Assembly: GCA_020650975.1 (NCBI GenBank)
Contig: JAIPMN010007268.1
Span: forward strand, 1 to 46,924
From: Apostichopus californicus
Lineage: Eukaryota > Echinodermata > Holothuroidea > Aspidochirotida > Stichopodidae
Direction of reading: 5' to 3'
Length of the DNA: 46,924 nt
Part shown: positions 1 to 9,886 of the stretch, in pieces
Layout of the letters: the number at the start of each line of letters is the position of its first letter
Numbering within the stretch: position 1 is the first letter of the stretch
The notes under the pieces: generated by a model
What the model was told of the DNA's origin: nothing
What the model saw: only the letters and a program-made list of their open reading frames with translations
Databases searched by the model: none
Translations under genes and position numbers: made by a program

Positions 1-356
1 AAAAAAGCATCAATTAACTGTTGAATTATTAACAAGTTGTACAGCCAGGTATCACATATAATATTGATGTGAATTATGGGGTATATCACTAACAAATGTC
101 AACACCAGTACTTGCAAATAGCAGGTACACTAGGAAGAGAATAACTCAAACTAATACATCTCTGCACCAGTGACAGTATCATTATACAGGAGAACATCAT
201 AAAACCTGGTAGATGTAAATGATACTAATGTAGGTACTAGGAACCCAAAAGAAGGTATCCAATCTAGCTATTAATCTGTAGTATTTCATATTGAATACAT
301 TTACTAACTGCTTATCCACTAAAGAGCCTGTGTAAGAGAATGTGTAAAAGTAAGTT

Positions 357-392
357 GGCCTGACGTATCGATCTTAGCAGGATCTTCTTCAG
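357..392 (-). repeat. Degenerate hammerhead-like / Penelope-like terminal motif
   Basis: The minus strand reads CTGAAGAAGATCCTGCTAAG followed by ATCGATACGTCAGGCC. This fits CUGANGA, a GAUC/GAUC stem II and a GAAA-like box (here GATA), then CGUC. A related sequence recurs as both arms of the palindrome at 45966-46090. Such motifs are known in the terminal repeats of Penelope-like retroelements. One core base departs from consensus, so this copy is probably inactive. Confidence 0.45.
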
Positions 393-1334
393 AGGCTAAA
401 ATGATTTAACTTAGCAGACCTAACACATTCAAACAATGAATATTGTTTAACAATTAACTCTGTTTAGGAATGAACAGTATTAAACAATAAACAGTGTCAA
501 CAGTGTCAACTAGTGGCCAGCTGCAAGTCTCTAAAAGTGAGAAGTTGTAGCGCACTCATGTATGATTACAATGAACTGTGTTCAACAATAAACAGCTCTA
601 AACAAAGAACAGGATGTAAAGTAAGCAGTACCATTGTTTACATAGTATTCAACCACTGCAGGTGTACTGTACAGTACTCTAGCCTACAATACAGTCATAA
701 CTAATTACACTCAATACCTGCAAGGCTGCAACACTGTCAAAATATATTATACATGGCTATAATTCACTCATCCTATATTGTACTATATTAAAAAAGTTGT
801 TAATTTGACATTTTGACATTCCGGAAACTTAAATAATAATTTCACCAGTAGCAAAACTTGTTTTGTGCTTAACTATATTATTTCTACATCTTTTCTAACA
901 GGCTGTACAAAACAAACAGAAATTCACCTAAATAATAATGGCAAGTCCAGCTTGCATAACATTTCTAATTAATTTTAAATTCTATTTATACTAACTTTCC
1001 AGATACTGGACAAAAATTTAAAGACCAACTAAAAACATATTTTTCCAAGGCAAATCTTAACTCGATAACACAACTGACACTAGCAAACAAAATTGCCGAT
1101 CGGTATTAAGTAAACTGTTCTTTATATCCTCATGTTGTGTTCCATCCATTTTTAAAATTAATAATTTGCCTAAAGCAATAACACATTCGTGTTCAATGAT
1201 AACTTTGACTTCCTCATATGAATCAATGCATGTTTGTGAAAGGTAAACTCAAAAATGCTGTAAGATAGTTTACTTTAACCCAAGTTTGAGGTTGAACTTT
1301 CGTTTAATCAAAACTTTTGAAAGAGCAATGCTTT

Positions 1335-1412
1335 TGGCATGATCGTGATTCAAACCAGAAACTTGACCGTTACCAGTCCTGAACTTAAAACCAACTGAGC
1401 TATATGGCCCTC
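1335..1412 (-). repeat. Decayed tRNA-derived SINE head
   Basis: The minus strand contains a box A-like TAGCTCAGTTGGTTTTAAG and a box B-like GGTTTGAATCA about 30 nt apart. It lacks a tRNA acceptor stem, so it is a relic rather than a tRNA gene. Confidence 0.5.
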
Positions 1413-3533
1413 ACTTGTTGGCGAACTCTATATAACCAATTCTTTGCTGCAATGATAGTAACGAGCCACAGTGCCTAGAGTATGGATCACACCCCATTTT
1501 TATTTACCATAACTCAGAAAGTGGCAGGGAAGGAATTTCAACATTTTTGTGCATAAAAATGAGTAGATTAACCAAATTTTATCAATCCTTCCTGGTAATA
1601 TTCTAAATTAAACTGTAATTAAATGAAGAACATCCATTTTTAATCGATCCAATCTCATGTTGCTGGACGATGATAGTTCCATCTCATACCAAACATATGC
1701 CACCAAACACATTTTACATGAGAAATAACCAGTTGGCAAACAAATTAATTATTTACTGTTCCATCCATTTTTTAAAAAATGAAAACCACTAAATTTAGAG
1801 GGAATATCTTAAAATGAGAGAGACATTGTAACATCAAGAAAACTCTTTTCAAGACGAAATCAGAGTTCTCGCATGTTAAAATTATTGACTGCCGTAATTT
1901 TGTAAACTGATTGACTGCGCATGAGCAAACATGAACTCACATTACCACAAACGTATTACAAAATGAAATGTGAGCTGTATTGGAATAGAATAACCAAATC
2001 GCCATGGATGAAACAAAGTGAAAGCTTGCAAAAAGAAAAGTATGTAGACCTAAACTAAACCAGGACAAGATTATGGCAAAATAAGCATATTTAAAAAAAA
2101 AATGTGATTCTGTAATAATTGAACCCTGTTGTAGAGCAGAATTCAAACTGATCTCATTTATGGATCAAATCAGAAGTTTGTGCACTTTTCTGAACATAAG
2201 ATACAAAGAACTGTCAACGTTTGAGCTATGCTGCACGACATACTGAAAATAAATAACTACAAAATAAATAAGGGTTGTGCTACAAGGTGCCAGAAGCATT
2301 TAACATATACATCATAACATTCTGCACAGTGTTCAACTAAAAAAAAGAGTAAAATATCCCTGCTGTCTTAAAAAAATTGTATGTGTTGCTGCATCTCTTT
2401 CACAAAGTTGTGCCCTATCTTTATATGAGGCATATATAATGCCACGGTCTAGTATGAAAAAAGTCATCTATCCTTTTAACACAATGTGTATTAAACCATT
2501 GAGGTCATTTCTAGCATATTTCTAGGTCAGAGGTCATTTCTAGCATAATGATGGAGTTTAATAGTGGCAAAACAAAATGGTCATGTAATATTAAAATGAG
2601 CTGCTTACAAAAAAAGCCAAAAAAAAAAAACGGTAATTATTATTTTTTTAAACGTTTCATACACAGGAGTGAATACAAATGGGTATAAAAAATATAGCAA
2701 GGTATGTAACAACCATGTATGAATATGCAAACAAGTAACTTTAATAGAAGTATGCTTGTAGAAGAGTACAAGCACTACAAGCCATTTAGTATCTTTAAAT
2801 TATCAAACTCTTCTGAAAATTCAGAAAAACTTGTAAAATACATTTAAAGTCTTGTTCACAAGAATAACAAACCATGAGAAATGTAAGCACCGATACTTTT
2901 ACAATATTCGTTATGTTTACTAGCTTAATTAGATGTATATTCACTTACAACATTTTGCCACACTGTTCCACAGTTCAGAGCAAAATAGATAGTTTGACAT
3001 GTAAAATGAGTCAGAACTTCGATTTCATACTTAGCAATGAGGAATGACCCAAAAAATGCGAAATTTAAAAAGACTTATGTGGTCAAATAATATCCATGTT
3101 CTTTATCAAAGTTCCAATAATAGAAGAGTTTCCCAATTGCATAATTCAAGTTATAAGAAAAAAAAATACTCTAAATTACAATGCCTTGTAAGTACATGAA
3201 AATAATATGATGATTTCCAACAATGACAAGGAGCTGCAACAGTATCCATAACAAACAAAAGACAAAATACATCTCAACATTATTAAACTTATCCAATATA
3301 TTACAATTAACTGAATGGGATTCCAAATTATACTAAACATGGACGTTTTCAAGACCTGCCAGTCACAAGAAATCGGTGTGACAATATTTGTGACAAGATA
3401 TGTACTACTGCAAGTGGCAGGGAATCTGACTAAATGACACTATGATATTTTATATATAACTAGGGTCATAAATAGGTCTTGGAACAGATATGAAGGATAA
3501 ATATGGATCTAATTATTCAACTATATTAAACTA

Positions 3534-3760
3534 TTAGCTCACCAATAGGGATACAGAGTTTGTCACCAGCAGATTGACAGGACTTTTATGCTTGTATTAA
3601 GCGGGGAAATTAGCTCACCCATAGGGATAAAGAGGTTGTAATCAGCAGATTAAAGGGACTATTAGACTTGTAGTAAGCGGTGAGATTAGCTCACCAGTAG
3701 GGATAAAGAGTTTGTCACCAACAGACAATGAATTTTTTAGACTTGTTATAAACAGCGAGT
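3534..3760. repeat. 76-bp tandem repeat, three copies
   Basis: Three diverged copies start TTAGCTCACCxATAGGGAT at 3534, 3610 and 3686. Each ends with a TTGTAxTAAGCGG-like segment. Confidence 0.85.
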
Positions 3761-4420
3761 AAATGAGAATACTAGTGTGCATTTTTGATTGACTTCAACA
3801 AATAAATTTCTAGAAGAAAGATGTACCAATCAGAAGATTACTCAGAATAAACAATGAAGGATTTTAACCGCCCTTAACTAAACAAACTGCAAAGACTCTC
3901 ACAGGCAGACAACACCTTGCGCCTCACGATGGTCCGTAACAGTTGACATGATCCTTTTCAATGTTGAAGAATTGATTCTGGTTTCTTTTCAGATCCCTTT
4001 TTATGAAGTAGCATCTGCAAGGGCTTCCTTTTAACATACCTTAGATCTACTAAGAGACAGATAACTTTTCAATGATAGTCATGACACTGCAATTTTACTA
4101 ATACATACGACAAAGCAGTAGCATAAGGATCCCAAAACAAGGAGCACTCAATTGTCTCAAAATGGCTTGCATAGCAACCAGATCTGCTCATCAAGTTTCT
4201 CGTGTTCTGTTCCTTTTGCTTCTCAGTTCCGACCAATGAACATGAATTCATCTCCCATAGGACATAGTTATGTCTACGTTGCTTTTACAAGGTGTGAAAA
4301 ACAAGTGAAAAGCAAGGGACACACCGATAAAGGCACCTTACTGGAAGAACAGTTCTTTGTGAGATGACACCCACCAGACACTGAGGGGTGATGAAGGCAC
4401 TTAGCAGGAAGTATCCTTGA

Positions 4421-4549
4421 CTATAGTTTGGTATCCTCTGAGTCTGGAGATGAAAGCTGTGGGACTTGAGATGGATGAGACTTGACGAGCAGCTGATAGG
4501 CTAGTTCAAATGCTTGGCCTAAAGTCAGAATGATTTCTGAGGCAAGATC
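4421..4549 (-). CDS. ANKS1: ANKS1-like exon 12: PTB C-terminal helix and protein C-terminus
   Basis: This is the last coding exon. It follows the acceptor CATGATAG and continues in phase 0 from the previous exon. It encodes 42 residues beginning DLASEIILTLGQAFELAYQL, followed by a Ser/Pro/Asp-rich tail ending in KL and TAG. The motif EIILTLGQAFE.AYQL is the signature C-terminal amphipathic helix of the ANKS1A/ANKS1B PTB domain, which closes the peptide-binding groove. In this family the PTB domain binds NPxY-type tails such as those of APP (ANKS1B) and EGFR/Eph-pathway partners (ANKS1A). No clear AATAAA lies close downstream; the first one I noticed on this strand is near 1499-1504, so the 3'UTR end is not placed. 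Confidence 0.93.
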   Translation of the reverse strand, partial: DLASEIILTLGQAFELAYQLLVKSHPSQVPQLSSPDSEDTKL

Positions 4550-6300
4550 CTATCATGATATGAGAAAGAAAGGTGAAAGTAAGAAAGCGCAAAATGCAAA
4601 TGCAAAAAAAAAGTACCCCCAAAAACTGAAGAATATTAATGGCATTATTGTTACATAAAGATTAAATAAAGCAGGATAGCATTAAGGGGAATCGGTCTTT
4701 GACGCAAACTTTCATTAGAAGGATATTTTACTTTCCTCTAATTTTCACTCTATTGCTTTGAATGTGGCAATTAGAGAGTATAGCCTTGCCAAGTTACAAT
4801 TTAAGCCGATGTTGATAAATATTCAGCTTACTTAACTGTGTCGTTATCTTCCTTGTTAATTTAAAGCTGCATGTAGCAAAGAACATTTTAAAGGGAATGT
4901 AAACATTTTGTTAGGTTGCAACTCTTCTGATATCTAGTGATACAATCTCGTACCTCTCTGTAAATGTTTCTTAACAATCTATCTGCATGCACCGGACATG
5001 TACAACATTGGCAATCAACAGATCAGGAAATTAAACAATATTAATTAATGTTAATATCTGGTTGGTCTTACCACAGTTTTGACTGTGAACACATGGCAGT
5101 AGATTCTATCGTAAGTCTCGTCTCTGGTGATGTAAGCAAACGTCCCCATGTCCTCCTCGTATTGCGATACGCAGGAAATATTACATATCTCATGTTCTGC
5201 GATGATCATCTGGCAAGAAAATAAGTTTGTGAAACATTTGTGAACCTGTAATAATTAATCCAGACGCTTCAGGTAATATTTTGTCGTTTTGTCAAAATCT
5301 TGATCCGATTGTGAATGTAGTTTGCAGAAAGTTAGACAGTAGAATAAAGACTAGAAAGTCCATGAGGACAGTGGGAAAGAGAACAGTTAGAGAGAGAACA
5401 GTGTTGGCCTAGCCCCAACCATCATGATTTAGCTTCCAAACCAGAGATCTTTGCAAAGAGAAACTTGGCCACACAGCCAAGAAAATTCTTGTTCTGTTTG
5501 GGAGTTGTTATGTCTGAGGGCCGTCATTTATTAAATATGTGATGTTATAGTGTCACTAGGATCCACTTTCTTCTTTTCTTTTTTTTCTTCATATTTTCAT
5601 GGCAGATTGTTTACAGTGTTGACAATGAAACAAATGTCAATATTAAGGTCAAGTTAAAACCTTCAATAATTCATATTCAGCATTTTTGCTAAAGCCAATT
5701 TCCATTACAGAAAATAAACACTATAATTTATACAAATGTCATATCATAATTTGACTAATTCTTCATGCTTGCGTGCGAAGGAACATTAAACCTATACGTG
5801 ATACCTCCCAGATGGTACAAGATTTGAAATCAAGATGAATCTGAAGAAATTCTGAGGAGAATTTTATATAATTGATCTATCATTTCCAACAAGAACACCT
5901 AAAAGTAATAATTTGAACATTTTATGAGGAACCCAATCTGGAGCATTGCAATACCCAGAAATCCTGACTTGAGAAGATTATATATATGAACATTAATGTC
6001 ACTTATGGCATGACTATGACAAGCACTGAAATACAAGGACCAAATGAACATTCCATTTGGGAAATATGCCTCTAAAACATCAAAGCTCAATAATGGTGTC
6101 TTTAAAGGTTAGACATATGCTATTGCATCCCCCCCCCCCCCACCCCTCACAATCATTGAACATGGTGTTAGACTTTTAAAATCTGAAAATGATTATATTA
6201 CAAGATTTTTAAGAAGAATATCGGTTCATGAAACCTGTAAACTGATTAACTGGTACAGCATAAAATGTTAAATAATTAAAGTAAACCATTATACACCAAC
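4550..6300 (-). other. Introns 11 (4550-5071) and 10 (5210-6300)
   Basis: The sequence is AT-rich and interrupted only by exon 11. Intron 10 holds a C11-type homopolymer at ~6128-6141. I see no other gene, repeat family or structured element. Confidence 0.7.
5072..5209 (-). CDS. ANKS1: ANKS1-like exon 11: PTB core strands
   Basis: The 46-codon exon lies between acceptor TTGCCAG and donor GTG|GTAAGACC, both phase 0. It encodes MIIAEHEICNISC, then a short acidic turn and TFAYITRD, then YCHVFTV. These match the family pattern [28 protein letters not shown]...HYCHVF in vertebrate ANKS1 proteins, that is, the middle beta-strands of the PTB fold. It is shorter than the vertebrate exon by a few residues in the YDR/IYCHVF loop. 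It joins directly to the DLASEIILTLGQ exon. I am confident of both identity and junctions, because frame and homology continue across both. Confidence 0.93.
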
Positions 6301-6459
6301 CTTTGACTTTGTGTCAATAAATTTGACACCTGCATAGCTTATTGATAATGTAATGGTTGGGACCTTCCGCACATGATGTGCTGATCTCCGGAGTCTGACA
6401 CATGAGCTCCTGGTTGAGTCTGTCCCTTGTAAATCTTTGACGATGGTTGAACCTAAGTA
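6301..6459 (-). CDS. ANKS1: ANKS1-like exon 10: PTB N-terminal half
   Basis: The 53-codon exon starts after acceptor CTTTCACAG with YLGSTIVKDLQGTDST and ends GVKFIDTKSK. The motifs YLGS..(I/V)K(D/E)L.GT(D/E)ST, VPTI.LSISY.GVKFID are diagnostic of the ANKS1 PTB domain. The donor is AAAG|GTTGGT, a weak 5' splice site with no purine at +3. Phase 0 on both sides and the family alignment (KFIDxxxK followed by IIAEHE) still fix this boundary. The weak donor could make this junction inefficient; that is inference. Confidence 0.93.
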
Positions 6460-6550
6460 CTGTGAAAGCAGATACAAATTGAATCTTCACTGATCAAACG
6501 AAAATACAGCAGTACTCAAAGAATACAACTAATTTCGGGGATGAATTAAT

Positions 6551-6850
6551 AATATAATATTTTATATAGGGCTTTACACCAGCGATAGGTCTCAAAGCGC
6601 TTTACAGACGTTATATTACCCCTGGTAACTGATAACCTGTCCCAGAGACAATCCCTCCAGTCGGCAGCAGTTATATACTGCGCCCAATGACAAGTTACCT
6701 AACAGGTACCCATTTAACCCCTGGGTGGAGAGAGGCAAGTGATATAAAGCATCTTGCCCAAGGGCACAACGTAATGAACTAGGCATGAATCGAACCAGCA
6801 ATCCTTGGATCATGAGTCCGACGCCTTAGCCAATTGGCCACCACGCTCTC
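6551..6850 (-). mobile_element. tRNA-derived SINE with LINE-like 3' tail
   Basis: Read on the minus strand, box A is TGGCCAATTGGCTAAGGC (6840-6823) and box B is GGTTCGATTC (6796-6787). A central GGGGTTAAATGGGTACC block and a 3' end with GTAAAGCGCTTTGAGACC and GGGCTATATAAAA follow. The 3' end resembles the tail of the LINE fragment at 35220-35472. It is inserted in intron 9, in the gene's orientation. Confidence 0.8.
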
Positions 6851-7219
6851 AGATTTCAATTAAGAAGTTCACTATAAATACTATTCACCTCGAGCAATAA
6901 CCTCACATGACTCACTTTTACATTATTAATCATGAGAACATCTTATTTGGGGACAATTTCTATCAAGCCATGTCTTGTTTAATTCCTGTTCTAGCCGAGA
7001 ATCTAATGCTCTTTTTAGTCAGGTCTCGTATCTTCATTTCGTTAAGAACATCTGGTGATGTGTACAATTATTTACTACAACTGTGATTTCTTACATTGCA
7101 TCAACTATCATGACGTTTTGGACTTAAGTTTGCTTTTGCAGATCCTCAAAACATCAGGGTCTCAACTTTTACAAGTTTTATATTTCTGTCCTGTTATGAC
7201 CTGACATTTTTGGACTTAC

Positions 7220-7783
7220 TGAAGCGGTATAATTGCAGCAGCCCTTGACCAGGTCCTCTGGTCGATGCATCCACTGTGGTTTGGTGTTAGCTATGACATC
7301 TAAGGAAGAACTGTCACTCAATTCATCTGTCGTCTGAGTAGAGATATTAGCACTATTTTGTCTCCTTAACCCACTCTTCTTCATCTTCTTCTTATCATCT
7401 GTTTTAATAATGTCTGGTATATTTTCATCGATTCCCGGCGTAACCTGGGTTCCCATCTCGTGGGTCGTCTTGCGCGACTGTGGAATAGTCAGCGCGTCGC
7501 TCTTACTTCGTTCGTACACATTGAAATCCTCTGGCAAAGATTCTTGCGAATGGGTGTAACTTTTACCGTGATTTGATGAAAGCGTCGACCTATTTGTGTG
7601 ATGCCTTCGACCCCTCTCGGGTAACGTCCATGCTTTGCCGTTCGAACCCGTCATGACCGTGGGCCGACTCCGTAGAGGGGAGGTAACATCTTTGGAATAG
7701 TCTTTAAACAGATCAATGTCTAATGAAGATGAATTTGCTCGCACAAGTCCTTCCCCTCTTCTCCTTGAGTCAAGATCTAAAGT
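7220..7783 (-). CDS. ANKS1: ANKS1-like exon 9: long Ser/basic linker plus start of PTB
   Basis: The 188-codon exon runs from acceptor CTAATTCTTCAG to donor TCA|GTAAGTCC, phase 0 at both ends. The first ~170 residues form a low-complexity polar linker: LDLDSRRRGEG, then a Ser/Arg-rich stretch, then a basic patch KKKMKKSGLRRQNS that looks like a Ser/Thr kinase or 14-3-3-type site, then STQTTDELSDSSSLD. The final ~18 residues, WMHRPEDLVKGCCNYTAS, match the entry into the ANKS1 PTB domain (W.HHPE.L....C.Y.A.YLGS). The SAM2-PTB linker of vertebrate ANKS1 proteins is likewise disordered and alternatively spliced. Exon boundaries are well supported; linker function is not known from sequence. Confidence 0.92.
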
Positions 7784-9886
7784 CTGAAGAATTAGACAAC
7801 AGAAAATGGCATGTATAAACCTTACAGTATTAAATGTTTACAAGCTAGAGCATCACATACATACACGTACAAGCACACACACATACACACAACCTTGGTT
7901 GCATAAGTTCCAATGGATGCCAAAGATCGGAACCGAAAATGAAATTGACAAACTATCTGGAGTGTGCTGGTGCTGGGTCTACGGGAAAGGCTAAATTTGG
8001 GTGCACAATTCATCTGCCATCTTCATTTAGTCAAAAGGTTGAAATGATATATGTACAAAACTATTTGAGTGTTTTTTAAAAGAAAAAACATTTAAACGCT
8101 TGCTCTGGCATTTTCAATTAATTTTTAAATTAAGTACACTTAATTGGAATGCAACTTTGCATCCCCTCCCCCCTCCCCCACCCCTCCCTCATGCTGCAGT
8201 TTATGAAATCCCCTCTCTATGAGCCATACACATCTAAAGACTAGATGTATTGATGTTAGTTCTTTCCATAGCATTTCTTTTGTGCTTTCATTATATATAC
8301 TGATATTTCCCTCCATCTGTTTTAACAGAGTTATCTTCTGTTCTGTAACTTTCGATCAAACCTCATCATTCTATTGTTTTCCATCATTATTTTATTATGT
8401 ATCACTATTGTGTTAATTCTCTCAAAGTATTATCATCCTTTCCTGTAAATTATATTTCTCTTCCTTGATGTAGAATTGAAATATAAAGCTTGATTCAGTG
8501 TGTAAATAAAGAACCAATGAAAACGACATTTCTTGTAAGTTAACAAACCTATGTTGTAGATCATCTAGAGTTTCTTTCATTCTCCACAGCTCACCATATA
8601 GAACACCCTTAACAAACCTACAGTATGTTGGGGGGGCGTTGTGGTCAAGTGGTTAAGGCAGTGGACTTGTGATCTAAGGATTACAGGTTCGAGCCCTGGC
8701 CAGATCATTGCGTTGTGTCCTTGGGCAAGGCACTTTATGTTGTAGAGCATAGAGTTTCTTTTTTCTCCACTGTTCACCATATAGAACGTCCTTCCAGAAA
8801 CAAACCTCACCAAATACACCATCAACACATTACATCAGTTTCCTTCTGTTTGCAATTACGTGTTGCAATGCTCTTCAATACCCTTGTAATACATTACTAT
8901 TTTATCATATCATTAACAGCTACATACTGTACCCATTTATTGTAGCTGCATGATATTGTAATTCTTCAGTTTCGTTAGCTTTGTATGCCAACAATCATGT
9001 ACAATAATTAAACATTCATTCACTTTTGCAAGACAAATATTAACACAATCCTTAAACACAATGAATTTTTCAAACCCATAAACGCCTTTCTGACACTGAA
9101 ATTTCCTTGTTCTTTCAAAACATCTTCCTATTTCCTAGTTTATATCAGTCTTTTTTTTTACCGAACAATACAGGAAGCAAACAAAGAAAAACAAAGTAAA
9201 TGAGGGATACGACTAATAAGGTGGCTAGCAATGGTCAGGTGTCAATCTAACGACCTTAAAACAAATCCATATACCTGGCAATGTTAAACTTCTTCTACAA
9301 AAGGTTGTTTTTTGTAATTCAAGTCCCAAGATAATCCACTGGATAATAGCAAATTGAAATCATTAAATGAAAACTAAATATGGAAGATTATCTTCACTCG
9401 ATCAAAAATAAGGAGGAAAGAGCTTGATTACAATTCTGAATTAATTCCATTCCTGTCTGTCTTGGGTGATTTATCTGTGATATGTTAACGAGTTAGAGGA
9501 GATCCACATGTCTTAGTGTCTAAATTCTCTACTTTCATCACCCTTAAGGTAAGAACTTTCAAGAATAAATTCACCCTCTCTAATCTGACAAACAGACAGA
9601 GAGTCATACCATCAACCAAACGATGGTTGCAAAAATCATTCCATTTATGTGAATATTGAAGAGGGACAAAGCTTATGGAAACAATTGTGTTTCTTGAAAA
9701 TTTCACTTTGCGAGGTAATGAAGATATTTCTTGTACAGTGGGAATTAAAGAAAAGTCTTACAAAAGTGCCAACCACTTCCCCTTCCAAGCCACGAAAGCA
9801 AAGTAATAAGAGAATAGGCTTCAACGAACGTACGATTACGACAAATACAACAAACTGAATCCACAGCCGTTGCAGGTTACATGGAA
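7784..9886 (-). other. Intron 8, part 3' of the array
   Basis: Apart from the SINE and its flanking repeats, it holds a CA-rich patch (7858-7892), C-rich runs (8160-8190) and unremarkable AT-rich DNA. ORFs such as 9645-9977 lack homology and run into the array. Confidence 0.6.
8635..8738 (+). mobile_element. tRNA-derived SINE
   Basis: The plus strand has box A GTGGTCAAGTGGTTAAGG (8641-8658) and box B GGTTCGAGCCC (8686-8696), then the core TTGTGTCCTTGGGCAAGGCA common to many animal SINEs. It lies in intron 8, flanked by ~68-bp related direct repeats (8553-8622 and 8738-8806) that look like SINE 3' bodies. This may be a composite or two nested SINEs. Confidence 0.8.

Larger units (their letters stand above)
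1..4420. other. 3' flank / possible 3'UTR of the ANKS1-like gene
   Basis: No exon or credible ORF is seen here; the ORFs present are short and of biased composition. It holds a hammerhead/Penelope-like motif, a decayed tRNA-like SINE head and a 76-bp triplication, each listed separately. A minus-strand AATAAA is present near 1499-1504 and could end a long 3'UTR, but nothing confirms it. Confidence 0.5.

Noticed and set aside
8635-8710. Functional tRNA gene
   Set aside because: Box A and B are present but the acceptor stem is missing and SINE core sequence follows; same for 6787-6850 and 1335-1412.
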